Source: Clostridiales bacterium
GTDB taxonomy: Bacteria; Bacillota; Clostridia; Christensenellales; Aristaeellaceae
Assembly: GCA_012837525.1 (NCBI GenBank)
Contig: DUQZ01000024.1
Location: 1-64,000 of the forward strand
Length of the DNA: 64,000 nt
Direction: 5' to 3'
The first letter of the stretch is position 1; each line of letters opens with the position of its first letter. Shown here in pieces: positions 50,946-60,047 of the stretch. Below the pieces are notes generated by a model. The model had not been told where the DNA came from, did not search any database, and saw only the letters and a list, made by a program, of their open reading frames with translations. The translations under genes and the position numbers were made by a program.

Positions 50946-51173
50946 GGTGTCTCCTTTCATGTTCCAGTCATTGTGACGCTATTTTAAGGCATGGTGTGCC
51001 CATGTAACACGGTGCTATCCATATCTTATCACGGGAAAAGGTTTTCGTAAACCATTTTATGGCCTGTTTGTGTTGTTTCTTCAGGAAGTTTTGAAGCGGA
51101 TTTGTAGTAAATCCAGCCCAAAGTGGGTAAATTGACCTTAGCCATTTGGCACAACGTACAAGGAGACACGTGA

Positions 51174-52604
51174 ATGAAACATTTTGACATCGCTGTACTG
51201 GGCGCCGGCAGCGGTCTGATAATTATGGAAGGCGCGCTGGCAGCAGGCAAATCCGTCGCTGTGATTGAAAAAGGAGCCTTTGGCGGCACCTGCTTAAACC
51301 GGGGCTGCATTCCCTCCAAGATGCTGGTTTACCCGGCGGACTTGATTCGCGACGCGGAGCGCGGCGGGCGCGTGGGCATTAGCTTTGACAAGCCCAGCAT
51401 CGACTGGGCCAAGGTGTCCAGGCGCATGTGGCGGCAGATTGACGTCAACCAGGACCTGGAGCGCGACATCAGCCAGATGCAGGGCGTGACCGTCTTCCGG
51501 GGCGAAGGCAGCTTTGTTGACAAAAATACCATGCACATCACCATGAATGACGGCGGCACGGAGCGCATCACCGCGGACAAGGTCGTCATTGCCACCGGCA
51601 GCAAAAGCCGGATTCCGGACATGGAAGGCTTAAACGACGCCGGTTACTTGACCAGCGAGTCCTTCTTTGGCGATCAGTTTCCCAAGAAACCTTATGACAG
51701 CCTGCTGATCATCGGCGGCGGGTTCACGGCGCTGGAGTTTGCGCATGTGTTTTCCGCCTTTGGCACCAAGGTGACCGTGGCCGTGCGCAGCGAGACCATC
51801 CTGCGCGGATTGGATGAGGAGATCCCGCCCTTTGTGCGCAAGCAGTTGGAGGACGTGGGCGTCACCTTTTTGTATGAGGCGGTGCCGCAGCGCATCCGGG
51901 TGGAGGGCAAGCAAAAAATCATGACCTTCCGCGACCGCCAAACAGGCGAGGAATACGAGACAGGCGCGCAGGAGGTGCTGCTGGCGCCCGGCATCGTGCC
52001 CAACACAAGCAGCCTGAACCTGGGCGCTGTTGGCGTTCATACAGATAAAAACGGCTATGTCATCACCGATGAAAAGCTGCGCACCAATGTGGCGGGCATT
52101 TATGCCATCGGCGATGTGAACGGCAAGTTCCCCCTGCGCCACAAGGCCAATTATGAGGCCGAGGTGCTCAACAACATCCTCTTTGGTGATGACACCCGCG
52201 CCGCCAGCTATGAGGCCGTCCCCTCCGCCGTCTTCACCCACCCGCAGGTGGGCAGCGTGGGCATGAGCGAAAAAGAAGCCCGCGCGCAGTACGGCGATAA
52301 GGTGCGCGTGAACCGCTACCATTATTCCGACGTCATCGCCGGCATTTCCATGGGCTACTCAAAAAACAGGCCGGACGACGGGTTTGCCAAGGTGATCACG
52401 CTGGATGACAAGCGCATCCTGGGCGTGCATGTGGTGGGGCCGCAAGCCGGCACCATTGTGCAGCCCTGGGCCTATCTGATGAACGCGGGCGGGCCCGGGC
52501 AGGCCGACAAGCCCGGCACCTGGCTGCCGGTCGAGCACGGGATGACCATCCACCCCACCTTCTCCGAGCTCACCGCCTGGCCGCTTATCTATCCTTTGGA
52601 CTGA
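51174..52604 (+). CDS. Flavoprotein disulfide reductase (dihydrolipoamide dehydrogenase/mycothione reductase-like)
   Basis: 476 residues. FAD-binding AVLGAGSGLIIMEGAL, the redox-active CxxxxC in GGTCLNRGCIPSK, the NAD(P) motif LLIIGGGFTALEFAHVF, YAIGDVNGKFPL for the second FAD contact, and the C-terminal catalytic HPTFSELTAW. The pattern is nearest the mycothione reductase-like branch, but mycothiol is not made by Clostridia, so it probably reduces another disulfide or lipoamide. An AAGGAGACACG site precedes the ATG. The 228-bp gap before it shows no other gene. Confidence 0.92.
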   Translation: MKHFDIAVLGAGSGLIIMEGALAAGKSVAVIEKGAFGGTCLNRGCIPSKMLVYPADLIRDAERGGRVGISFDKPSIDWAKVSRRMWRQIDVNQDLERDISQMQGVTVFRGEGSFVDKNTMHITMNDGGTERITADKVVIATGSKSRIPDMEGLNDAGYLTSESFFGDQFPKKPYDSLLIIGGGFTALEFAHVFSAFGTKVTVAVRSETILRGLDEEIPPFVRKQLEDVGVTFLYEAVPQRIRVEGKQKIMTFRDRQTGEEYETGAQEVLLAPGIVPNTSSLNLGAVGVHTDKNGYVITDEKLRTNVAGIYAIGDVNGKFPLRHKANYEAEVLNNILFGDDTRAASYEAVPSAVFTHPQVGSVGMSEKEARAQYGDKVRVNRYHYSDVIAGISMGYSKNRPDDGFAKVITLDDKRILGVHVVGPQAGTIVQPWAYLMNAGGPGQADKPGTWLPVEHGMTIHPTFSELTAWPLIYPLD

Positions 52605-52616
52605 TTACACAAGCAG

Positions 52617-52656
52617 CAAAAAGCACCTGCGGACACTCCCGCAGGTGCATGTTTTT
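52617..52656. terminator. Bidirectional terminator
   Basis: GCACCTGCGG (52623-52632) pairs with CCGCAGGTGC (52639-52648); A residues precede and TTTTT follows. Confidence 0.9.
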
Positions 52657-52662
52657 ATACCC

Positions 52663-52890
52663 TTATTCGCTATCCTGCTGATGGACGAAACGGGGGACGC
52701 GTTGGCCGTCTACCTCCACGTTTTCCAGGAACTTAGTCAGCGGGCGCACCCAGTAACCGCCCTCGCCATACAGCGCGCGGTAGACCACCATCATCTCCAG
52801 GGTTTCGGAGTGCCTTGCGATAAACAGCACCTCATACAGCCCGCCCTTGAAATGGCGGTAGCGGCCGGGCTTGATGTTGCGCGTTACCAT
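52663..52890 (-). CDS. DUF1653 protein
   Basis: 75 residues from the ATG at 52890, overlapping the phoU stop (ATGGTAA). The whole protein matches the DUF1653 pattern: GRYRHFKGGLYEVLFIARHS, then MVVYRALYGEGGYWVRP and VPRF at the end. The family is small and uncharacterised; a beta-barrel binding fold is assumed. Its coupling with phoU is notable, but it may be incidental. Confidence 0.93.
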   Translation of the reverse strand: MVTRNIKPGRYRHFKGGLYEVLFIARHSETLEMMVVYRALYGEGGYWVRPLTKFLENVEVDGQRVPRFVHQQDSE

Positions 52891-53567
52891 TTGACGGGCC
52901 TTTGCAGATTGGTACCCTTGTGCTTGCCGGTCATGGCGTACTCCACCCACTCGGCGATGTTGACCGCGTGGTCCGCGCTGCGCTCCAGGTATTTGGCAAT
53001 CATCAGCATATCCAGCAGCTGCTGGCCGTCCACCAGCACGCCGTTGCGGCAGGACTGGTCCAGCAGGCCCAGGATGTCGGACTTGACCTTGTCAAACAGC
53101 ACATCGACCGCGTCATCCTCCTCTATCACCTTGCGCGCCAGCAAAAAGTCACGCGTCACATAGGCCTCCACCGCCTCGTGCACCATGCGGCTGGCCGCCT
53201 TGGCCATCTGCTGCAAATGGGAGGGAAAGGGCAGGCGTTCGCCCTCGTGGGGCATGGTCAAAATCTCCGCGATGTCAGAGGCCTGGTCCGCGATGCGTTC
53301 CATATCGGTAATCATCTTGAGCGCCGCGGAAATAAAGCGCAGGTCGGTCGCGTCCGGCTGCATCAGCATCAGGCTCATGCACATGGTTTCAATCTCCCGC
53401 TCCTTGCGGTCGATCTCCTCATCCCCGGCTTTAAGGCGCTGCGCGGCCTCCATATCGCCCGTCTCCATCAGCTCGCCGGCTGTTTCCACCGCGCGCTCAA
53501 TCAGGCTGCCCATGAGCACCATCTCGTAGTTCAGTCGTTGCAATTGGTCTTTAAACCGGCGGCGCAT
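52884..53567 (-). CDS. phoU: PhoU-like phosphate regulatory protein
   Basis: 227 residues from the ATG at 53567, 8 bases after GGAGGG. Two PhoU three-helix repeats are visible: ERAVETAGELMETGDMEAA with DEEIDRKEREIE, and later MVHEAVEAYVTRDF with EEDDAVDVLFDKV, each followed by ERIADQASDIAE or ERSADHAVNIAE. PhoU links the Pst phosphate importer to PhoR signalling. No pst or phoBR genes lie in the window, so it may act on a distant system. Confidence 0.92.
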   Translation of the reverse strand: MRRRFKDQLQRLNYEMVLMGSLIERAVETAGELMETGDMEAAQRLKAGDEEIDRKEREIETMCMSLMLMQPDATDLRFISAALKMITDMERIADQASDIAEILTMPHEGERLPFPSHLQQMAKAASRMVHEAVEAYVTRDFLLARKVIEEDDAVDVLFDKVKSDILGLLDQSCRNGVLVDGQQLLDMLMIAKYLERSADHAVNIAEWVEYAMTGKHKGTNLQRPVKW

Positions 53568-53624
53568 CCTGCATCCCTCCATCAAGGTCCTGCGTGTATC
53601 AGCAAACAGTCTTTCGTTTCCTGT

Positions 53625-53654
53625 ATTCTACCCGTTCACACAGCAGGTACGCAA
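53625..53654 (-). promoter_or_regulatory. Promoter of phoU
   Basis: On the minus strand TTGCGT (53654-53649), 18 bases, TAGAAT (53630-53625), about 57 bp before the start. Confidence 0.5.
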
Positions 53655-53673
53655 GCCTTTTAAGCGGCGCTTG

Positions 53674-54399
53674 TCAATAGAGAACCTTGCTTAAAAACGC
53701 CTGGGTTCTGGGGTTTTGGGGGTGGTCAAACAGCTCCGCGGGGCTGCCCTGCTCGGCGATGGTACCCTCGTCCATGAAGAAGACACGGCCGGAAACCTCC
53801 CTGGCAAAGCCTATCTCGTGCGTAACGATGATGCAGGTAATGCCGGATTTGACCAGAGATTTGATGACCTGCAGCACCTCGCCCACCATCTCCGGGTCAA
53901 GGGCGCTGGTGGGTTCGTCAAACAGCATCACCCGCGGGTCCATCGCAAGCGCCCTCACAATAGCCAGACGCTGCTTTTGCCCGCCGGAGAGGCGGCGCGG
54001 GTGCTCATGCGCCTTGTCTGACAGGCCCACCCTGGCAAGCAGCTCCATGGCATAGTCATCCGCTTCCTGTTGGGTGCGCTTTTTAAGCAACACGGGCGCC
54101 AAAGTGATGTTTTCCTTTACGCTCAGGTGCGGGAAGACATTGAAGTGCTGGAAGACCATGCCCATTTTTTGCCGGTGCAGGTCGATCTGTGTGCCGGGAT
54201 CCGTCAAATCAACCCCATCAAACAGCACGCTGCCGGCGGTGGGGACCTCCAGCATATTCAAGCAGCGCAGGAAGGTGGATTTGCCGGAGCCGGACGGCCC
54301 GATGATGGAGATCACCTCCCCCGTGTTGATGGTCTCTGTGATGCCCTGCAGCACGTGCAGGTCGCCAAAGTCCTTATATAAATTGATGGTCTCAATCAC
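53674..54399 (-). CDS. Polar amino acid ABC transporter ATP-binding protein, GlnQ type
   Basis: 241 residues. Walker A is [15 protein letters not shown], the signature [17 protein letters not shown], Walker [17 protein letters not shown], and the H-loop VTHEIGFA; all are textbook for the HisP/GlnQ group. The start overlaps the permease stop by 8 bases. It drives import with the permease here and, probably, the binding protein encoded divergently at 55353. Confidence 0.96.
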   Translation of the reverse strand: MIETINLYKDFGDLHVLQGITETINTGEVISIIGPSGSGKSTFLRCLNMLEVPTAGSVLFDGVDLTDPGTQIDLHRQKMGMVFQHFNVFPHLSVKENITLAPVLLKKRTQQEADDYAMELLARVGLSDKAHEHPRRLSGGQKQRLAIVRALAMDPRVMLFDEPTSALDPEMVGEVLQVIKSLVKSGITCIIVTHEIGFAREVSGRVFFMDEGTIAEQGSPAELFDHPQNPRTQAFLSKVLY

Positions 54400-55069
54400 T
54401 TGCCTTCAGCCTCCTCTCATAATGGGCGATGAGCTTGCTAAACACAAAGGTCAGCACAAAATACACCACGCCCACAATCATCAAGGGTTCAATCACCAGG
54501 TGCATGCTGCCCTTGACGATGTTGTACTGCGTCATCAAATCCCCCACAAAAAAGACGGATGCCAGGGAGGTTTCCTTGATAACGGTGACAAACTCGTTGC
54601 CCAGCGCCGGCAGAATGTTTTTGATGGCCTGGGGCAGCACCACCCGCGCCATGGTTTGCCGGGCGCCCAGCCCCAGGGAGCGGGCGGCCTCCGCCTGCCC
54701 CGGATCCACCGCGGCGATGCCCGCGCGCACGATCTCACACACATAGGCCGCGGAATTGAAAATCAGGGCGATGGACACGCTGGCAAATTTGGACAGGCTG
54801 ATAAACCGCAGAAGATCGGGCAGAATAAAATAAAAAACATACAGCTGCAGCAAAAGGGGCGTGCCGCGCACCACCTCCACATAGGCGGTGGCCAGCCAGC
54901 GCACGGGGCCCAGCCTGCTTCTGCGCATCAGGGCCAGCAGCGAGCCGAAGATGGCGCCGAAGAAAACGGTGATTGCGCTCAGCAGCAGGGTGATGCCCGT
55001 CCCCTGTAAAAACAGCCCCCCGTAGCGCGACAGCACCCGCAGGGCATTGGGCATAAAGTTGGTGTACAT
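54392..55069 (-). CDS. Polar amino acid ABC transporter permease
   Basis: 225 residues from the ATG at 55069, 8 bases after AGGA; the frame extends to a TTG at 55114, and other ATGs at 55087 and 55102 cannot be excluded. The HisM/GlnP fold has about five membrane segments, with [18 protein letters not shown] as the conserved region and [22 protein letters not shown] as the EAA loop (only parts quoted). It serves with the GlnQ-type ATPase. Confidence 0.92.
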   Translation of the reverse strand: MYTNFMPNALRVLSRYGGLFLQGTGITLLLSAITVFFGAIFGSLLALMRRSRLGPVRWLATAYVEVVRGTPLLLQLYVFYFILPDLLRFISLSKFASVSIALIFNSAAYVCEIVRAGIAAVDPGQAEAARSLGLGARQTMARVVLPQAIKNILPALGNEFVTVIKETSLASVFFVGDLMTQYNIVKGSMHLVIEPLMIVGVVYFVLTFVFSKLIAHYERRLKASD

Positions 55070-55294
55070 CCAGGCTTTCCTTTCCATCAGGCTTTCGCGC
55101 ATGTTCTGCATCAATATGCAAACACGCTGGATGATAATACCATAGTTGCGCGTTTATGGATAGCGGTTTTGCAAAATTATTACCGCTTACGTATGCTTAT
55201 GCGATTTCTGGTTTGATTTCTTCCGCGAGAAATGCCGATAAAATAGCTGTTACGGAAATTTAAGCGAATTTTCCGCTGCTTGCCCGTTTCCTGG

Positions 55295-55323
55295 TTGACA
55301 CGCATATTTATTCAGTCTATACT
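55295..55323 (+). promoter_or_regulatory. Promoter of the amino acid binding-protein gene
   Basis: TTGACA (55295-55300), 17 bases, TATACT (55318-55323), then AAGGAGG at 55337-55343. Confidence 0.9.
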
Positions 55324-55352
55324 TAAGGCATCAAGCAAGGAGGACTGTCTGA

Positions 55353-56150
55353 ATGAAGAAATGGATTGCAGGTCTGCTGGTCTTGACCCTGATGTTCACA
55401 CTGGCACTAACGGCCGCGGCAGAAAGCAAGCTGGACGCCATCAAGGCTGCCGGCAAGCTGGTGGTCGGCACCTCCCCGGACTACGCGCCCTATGAGTTCC
55501 CGGGCCCGGATGGCGAGCCTGTGGGCGCTGATATGGAGCTGGCCAAATACATCGCGGCCTACCTGGGCGTTGAGTTGGTCATTGATTCCTACGATTTTGA
55601 CGGCGTGCTGGCCGCCATCACCACCGGCAAGGTGGACATTGCCCTGGCCGGCTTTGATCCCACCCCCGAGCGCGCGGAGAGCATGGATTTCTCCGATATC
55701 TACTACAACGAAAGCAACCAGCAACTGGTGGTGCACAAGGACAACGCGGACACCTTCAAAACCCTGGCCGATTTGAACGGCAAAAAGGTTGCCGCGCAAA
55801 ACGGCTCCCTGCAGGCAACCATGGTGGAGGACTACCTGCAGGACGCCCAGCTGGAATTGATTGCCAAGGTGCCCGACGGCGTGATGATGCTGCTGAGCAA
55901 ACAGGTGGACGCCATGGCGCTGGCGGATGTGATCGCCGCGCAGTATGTGGCAAACTATGATGACCTGGTCATCTGCCCGGAAGCCTTCCCCTTTACCTCC
56001 GAAGGCATCGCGGTCGCGCTGCCCAAGAACCAGCCGGAGTTGCTGGCGGAGGTGAACGCTGCCATCAAGGAAGTGGTGGAACAAAACCTGTTCTACCTGT
56101 GGATGGAGCAGGCGGTGGAGCTCAACAGCGAGATGAACAAGGATCACTAA
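55353..56150 (+). CDS. Polar amino acid substrate-binding protein
   Basis: 265 residues. Signal peptide MKKWIAGLLVLTLMFTLALTAAA, cut before ESKLDA, with no lipobox Cys. The mature part is a family 3 binding protein: GKLVVGTSPDYAPYEF, VGADMELAKYIA, DIALAGFDPTPERA and KKVAAQNGSLQATMVEDYL. It is divergent from the matching permease and ATPase genes and should deliver the amino acid to them. The ligand (Gln, His, Cys or others) is not clear. Confidence 0.93.
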   Translation: MKKWIAGLLVLTLMFTLALTAAAESKLDAIKAAGKLVVGTSPDYAPYEFPGPDGEPVGADMELAKYIAAYLGVELVIDSYDFDGVLAAITTGKVDIALAGFDPTPERAESMDFSDIYYNESNQQLVVHKDNADTFKTLADLNGKKVAAQNGSLQATMVEDYLQDAQLELIAKVPDGVMMLLSKQVDAMALADVIAAQYVANYDDLVICPEAFPFTSEGIAVALPKNQPELLAEVNAAIKEVVEQNLFYLWMEQAVELNSEMNKDH

Positions 56151-56167
56151 ACCATTTTTATGCCCTG

Positions 56168-56204
56168 ATGCCCTTTGGCCCTCATATGGGCCAGGGGGCA
56201 TTTT
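56168..56204 (+). terminator. Intrinsic terminator
   Basis: ATGCCC (56168-56173) with GGGCAT (56196-56201) outside and GGCCC/GGGCC inside, followed by TTTT. Confidence 0.7.
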
Positions 56205-56229
56205 CATGTTGGATATATCCCACTTGCGA

Positions 56230-56258
56230 TGGACAAACGCGCGTTTGCCCGATAAAAT
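56230..56258 (+). promoter_or_regulatory. Promoter of the SH3-repeat protein gene
   Basis: TGGACA (56230-56235), 17 bases, TAAAAT (56253-56258), then AAGGAGG at 56271-56277. Confidence 0.65.
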
Positions 56259-56285
56259 AAGGGCAGGAATAAGGAGGATGATGGT

Positions 56286-57701
56286 GTGAAAAAACACAGT
56301 TTGTTTGGCCTGTTAACCGCCGTGCTACTAGCGCTTTTGTATCTGGCTCCGCCCGCGCAGGCGCAAAGCATGACCCTGGTGGGGGAAGTCACGGTGCGGT
56401 TTCACACCGTGGTCAATATCCGATCGGGTGACAGCACAGATCACGCGTTGATTGCCAAAGGCCAGCCCGGACAGATCTTCCCCACAACGGGGCAAACAGC
56501 CGCGGGCTGGTATGAGATCATCCTGCCGGATTACCGTTTCGCCTATATCAGCCCGAAGCTGGTGTACTTCCGGGCTTTTGAGACCCCCATCCAGCACGAC
56601 CCCGCCGCGCCCTACCGGCCCGTGGAGGTACCCAAAGACCCCACCCCGCCTCCGGGCGCAAGCTACCCCACCAACCCCAACCGCATCCCCGGCATCCCCA
56701 ATCTGCCGGAATACCAGGAGTATTCCTACTACGACGGGGAGCTCGCCGTGTTCGCGGGCCCCGGTACGTTTTACCACCGCGCGGCAGGGGGCCAGGCCAC
56801 CCTGGGCGGCGGCCGCATCCGCGTGTGGGGCGTTGAGAACGACTGGGCCATGATTGGCTATGACCTCACAAACGGCCTGTACCGCATTGGTTATGTGCCC
56901 GCCAGCCATTTCCCCGCGGCGTTAAACCTGCAGCCGCTGGACTTCGCCTACCGGGAGGTGACAGTCATCTCCCCCGCCTTTTTGACGGACGACCCGCTTG
57001 TGCAGCCTGGCTGGCTGTTTGAACTCCCCATAGGCAGCAAGGTGGTTCTGCTGGCCTATGAAGCCTTCGCGGATCACTGGGCCTATATCGAAACCTACTA
57101 CCAGGGCCAGCCCATCCGCGGGTTTGTGAACCGCGTGTTCCTGGCCGAGGGACCCCTCCCCACGCCAACACCTACCCCTATCCCTACGCAAACACCCGTG
57201 CCCACGCCCTGCCCGGAGGAGACCCTCCACATCACGGGCGACGGCGTCCTGCCAAACGCGGTCACCTTCTCCTTCAGCGGCCCGCCGGAGGCGGTGTACT
57301 CCGGCCCCGGCACCAACTACCACCGCGCTGCGGGCGGCAGGGCCACCGTGGGCGGCGGCAGGCTGCGCCTGTGGGGGACGACCGGCGACTGGGCGATGAT
57401 CGGCTACGGCTTGTCCAACAACCTCTACCGCATCGGCTATGTGCCAAAGAGCATGCTGCCGCCTGGCGCCTGCGCGCCGGAGATCGTGTTCAACACCCGC
57501 GGTGCGACCATTACCTCCACCGCCCCTGTGAATGATGACCCAATCATCCACCCTGTCCCGCTGTTTGAATTGCCCGAGGGCACCCGGGTGACCCTGCTGG
57601 CCTATGAGACCTTCGCCAATCACTGGGCCTATATCGAAACCACCTTTGAGGGCAAGCCCTTCCGCGGCTTTGTCAACAAAACCCGGCTGCAGCCGGATTG
57701 A
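56286..57701 (+). CDS. Secreted SH3-like repeat protein
   Basis: 471 residues starting with GTG, 8 bases after AAGGAGG. Signal peptide to about residue 26 (PPAQAQ). A first SH3 domain (about 30-97, VNIRSGDSTDHALIAKGQ) is followed by two copies of a unit of about 140 residues (about 148-290 and 325-470). In each copy a block GPGTxYHRAAGG...GGGR(I/L)R(V/L)WG precedes DWAMIGYxL and LYRIGYVP, and then LLAYE-FA-HWAYIET. A Thr/Pro linker (about 292-310) separates them. SH3b modules bind peptidoglycan; there is no catalytic domain, so it is probably a wall-bound structural or adhesion protein. Confidence 0.85.
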   Translation: MKKHSLFGLLTAVLLALLYLAPPAQAQSMTLVGEVTVRFHTVVNIRSGDSTDHALIAKGQPGQIFPTTGQTAAGWYEIILPDYRFAYISPKLVYFRAFETPIQHDPAAPYRPVEVPKDPTPPPGASYPTNPNRIPGIPNLPEYQEYSYYDGELAVFAGPGTFYHRAAGGQATLGGGRIRVWGVENDWAMIGYDLTNGLYRIGYVPASHFPAALNLQPLDFAYREVTVISPAFLTDDPLVQPGWLFELPIGSKVVLLAYEAFADHWAYIETYYQGQPIRGFVNRVFLAEGPLPTPTPTPIPTQTPVPTPCPEETLHITGDGVLPNAVTFSFSGPPEAVYSGPGTNYHRAAGGRATVGGGRLRLWGTTGDWAMIGYGLSNNLYRIGYVPKSMLPPGACAPEIVFNTRGATITSTAPVNDDPIIHPVPLFELPEGTRVTLLAYETFANHWAYIETTFEGKPFRGFVNKTRLQPD

Positions 57702-57716
57702 TACTTGTGCTAACAG

Positions 57717-57755
57717 AAAAAGGGACGGAGGTCAGCAATCAGGCCGCCGTCCCTT
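57717..57755 (-). terminator. Terminator, mainly for the minus strand
   Basis: GGGACGG (57722-57728) pairs with CCGTCCC (57747-57753); on the minus strand it is followed by TTTTTC (57721-57716). Confidence 0.7.
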
Positions 57756-57770
57756 CCCTTCTGTGGATTG

Positions 57771-59987
57771 CTATTCGTCTTCCAGCCGCATCAGGCGCAG
57801 CTTGCCTTCGGCCTCCTGCAGGTACTGGTCCAAGCTGATTTGTCCATCCTGAAAGCGGGAAAACAGCTGATAAAAACCCAACTGGTGGTCGGTCATCAAC
57901 CGATTGAAATCATCGTTTTCAACGAAGGCATAGGCCATGTCTTTACGGAACTGGGCGATGACCTCCGGGGAGATATGATACCGCATCCCAATCTGGGATT
58001 CTTTTACTTTCCTCTTCTCTTCCAGGTCAATCTGAAGCTGGCTGCGCGCTGTCCCTTCTGCGGTTTTGAGTTGCTCGGCCAACTCGACCTCCTCTTTTTG
58101 CAGGCGCGCGATGATGTCCTCTATTCCCTTAGGCTGCAAGGGGCGGTTCTCATCTGGATACAGCTTAATCTGCGTCTCATGATCCAGGTTGTTCAGATAA
58201 CTTTCCGCATAGCGCAGGGCATCCTCTCGGTTGCCCGTGCGGGAATACACCGCCAGGTACCCTATGCACACGGGCAGCGCAGGGGTAGCCCCCTTTTCTG
58301 GCTTCAGCAGGAGGGGCTCTTCTTTTTCGCCCCAGCCTTCCGTGCCGCTTGAAGTGATGCTAAACAGGCTGTAGCTACCTTGTAGAAGCAAACCAGGCAT
58401 ATGGTAAACGCTAAAATCTGTATCCGGCCGGTCGATGACTCCGGTATCTACCTCGCCTGCCATACACAATAAGGAACGGGCAAGGGACGTTTCAAACTGG
58501 AAACCTTCCCCTTTTTGGGCCTGGTCAGCCAAGGCCAGTCGCAGCGCCTGCCGTTGCAGGGCCTTTTTGATATTCGTTTCCGCGATGGGGCGAATGTCCT
58601 GGAAGCTATCCGCTTTTTCATCCATCCAGGTCTTCACCAGATTGCATACATCCTCAAAGGTTTCGGGAATCTTAAGGCCCGTTTGCTCAAACAGCGCAGG
58701 CCGCGAAAGGTAGATGGTGGCTTCCAGTCTTACGGGCAGAAGGTAGATGGCCTCCCCGCGCATGGCTGCCTCCTGCAGGAAGGGATAGCAGCGCGACAGA
58801 TGGGTACGGATGGCTGCCGAGCCGCTTAAATCCATCAAGTAGCCTTTGTCAATCAGGCGTCCCACCGCCTCCTGCTCGGAGGCCAAAAACAACAGATCTA
58901 CCTCCGCAGCACCGCTGGTGAGGAGGGCTGCCAGCTTGCCCCTCTCCCCCATGTAGGACTGAATCAACTGTACAGGCACCTCCGGCATGTCGCGCAGCAC
59001 CTTCATGTGGGTATTTGTGTCGTCAAATCCATAGATGCTCAGAGGTTTGACCTCCTCTTTCATAGGCATGGACGTCCGCAGATGGCTTGTTTCCATATTT
59101 AGGATAGCGCACACCTGCCCGGGCAGCGGCACAATCCTATCCCCATCCCCCCAGAACATGATGTTTGAAAGATGTCCGCACAAGACCTCTTGCCCGGAGG
59201 CGTCCCGTTTGTACAGCTTGTTGTCGCTCAGGTACAGGATGCTGTCATCCTCCTCCTGCCAGCAGAAGGCCATGACATCCTCCGTGACAGCCTGCCACAG
59301 TTTGTCCAGGAGTACGCTGTCCCCGCTGATTGGGTCAAAAGATACCAAGTCCGGACGCGCAAGCGACGCCTCCCCCGTGTTGGCTGCTGTCCAGGCATCC
59401 CTGGTAAGACCCAGCAGTCGCTGGTCCCGGTAACCGGCGATGGCCTGCAGGTGCGCGGGCACCTTGACCTCACGCGCACTGCCGTCCGTCACATCCCAGG
59501 CAAACAGCTCGGTCCCGTAGCCGTTTAAATGGTCAGGCCGATACAGCGCAAAGAGGGTATCCCCCATGAGCACAAGCTGCTCGGGCATCATATCATTCTG
59601 ATGGTCATCAAAGGGCCGGCCGGCCAGCTGGACGGCTTTTTGATTCGTTTCAACGCCCTTCTCCGCATCCAGCGGATAGAGTAGGCCACGATTGATGTCC
59701 AGGCCATATAAGCGATCGCCCTGCGCCACCAGCCAGTGAATGTCCGGCAGCTGGTCCTTTGTAGCCAGAGCCTTTAGCTGATCGGTCATTTTCGGGTTGA
59801 AGGCGTACAGCCCCTTGTTTGTCAGCATCAACAGTTCACCTCGGTACAGGGTTTGCGCCCGCACCTGCAGCGGGATGCCCTGATGGTCACGCACCTGGTC
59901 GGGCAGAGACGGTGATGCATGAACTGTTCCTGGCATCAGGCCAAGCAGCATCACCAGCGCAATCAACAGGCAGGCATATTTTTTCAT
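57771..59987 (-). CDS. Secreted beta-propeller and solute-binding protein fusion
   Basis: 738 residues behind AAGGAGCGGTC. Signal peptide MKKYACLLIALVMLLGLMPG, cut near VHASP, with no lipobox. Residues about 40-290 contain short repeats of the kind LYRGELLMLTNKGLYAFNP, DRLYGLDINRGLLYPLD and DDSILYLSDNKLYKRD, which suggest a WD/PQQ-like propeller. Residues about 310-700 look like a family 1 solute-binding protein (KVLRDMPEVPVQLIQSYM, IPETFEDVCNLVKTWMDEKA, ALPVCIGYLAVYSRTGNREDA). A coiled-coil-prone stretch (EEVELAEQLKTAEGTARSQ) is inserted near 635-665. No transporter genes are adjacent, so it may sense a ligand rather than import it. Confidence 0.75.
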   Translation of the reverse strand: MKKYACLLIALVMLLGLMPGTVHASPSLPDQVRDHQGIPLQVRAQTLYRGELLMLTNKGLYAFNPKMTDQLKALATKDQLPDIHWLVAQGDRLYGLDINRGLLYPLDAEKGVETNQKAVQLAGRPFDDHQNDMMPEQLVLMGDTLFALYRPDHLNGYGTELFAWDVTDGSAREVKVPAHLQAIAGYRDQRLLGLTRDAWTAANTGEASLARPDLVSFDPISGDSVLLDKLWQAVTEDVMAFCWQEEDDSILYLSDNKLYKRDASGQEVLCGHLSNIMFWGDGDRIVPLPGQVCAILNMETSHLRTSMPMKEEVKPLSIYGFDDTNTHMKVLRDMPEVPVQLIQSYMGERGKLAALLTSGAAEVDLLFLASEQEAVGRLIDKGYLMDLSGSAAIRTHLSRCYPFLQEAAMRGEAIYLLPVRLEATIYLSRPALFEQTGLKIPETFEDVCNLVKTWMDEKADSFQDIRPIAETNIKKALQRQALRLALADQAQKGEGFQFETSLARSLLCMAGEVDTGVIDRPDTDFSVYHMPGLLLQGSYSLFSITSSGTEGWGEKEEPLLLKPEKGATPALPVCIGYLAVYSRTGNREDALRYAESYLNNLDHETQIKLYPDENRPLQPKGIEDIIARLQKEEVELAEQLKTAEGTARSQLQIDLEEKRKVKESQIGMRYHISPEVIAQFRKDMAYAFVENDDFNRLMTDHQLGFYQLFSRFQDGQISLDQYLQEAEGKLRLMRLEDE

Positions 59988-60008
59988 GACCGCTCCTTTT
60001 TGTTACAC

Positions 60009-60038
60009 AAAAAAATCCACCGGCGCGGTGGCCGGTGG
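60009..60038 (-). terminator. Terminator after glgA
   Basis: On the minus strand CCACCGGC (60038-60031) pairs with GCCGGTGG (60024-60017), then seven T residues (60015-60009). It lies 22 bp before the start of the propeller fusion gene. Confidence 0.85.
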
Positions 60039-60047
60039 TCAGATGGA

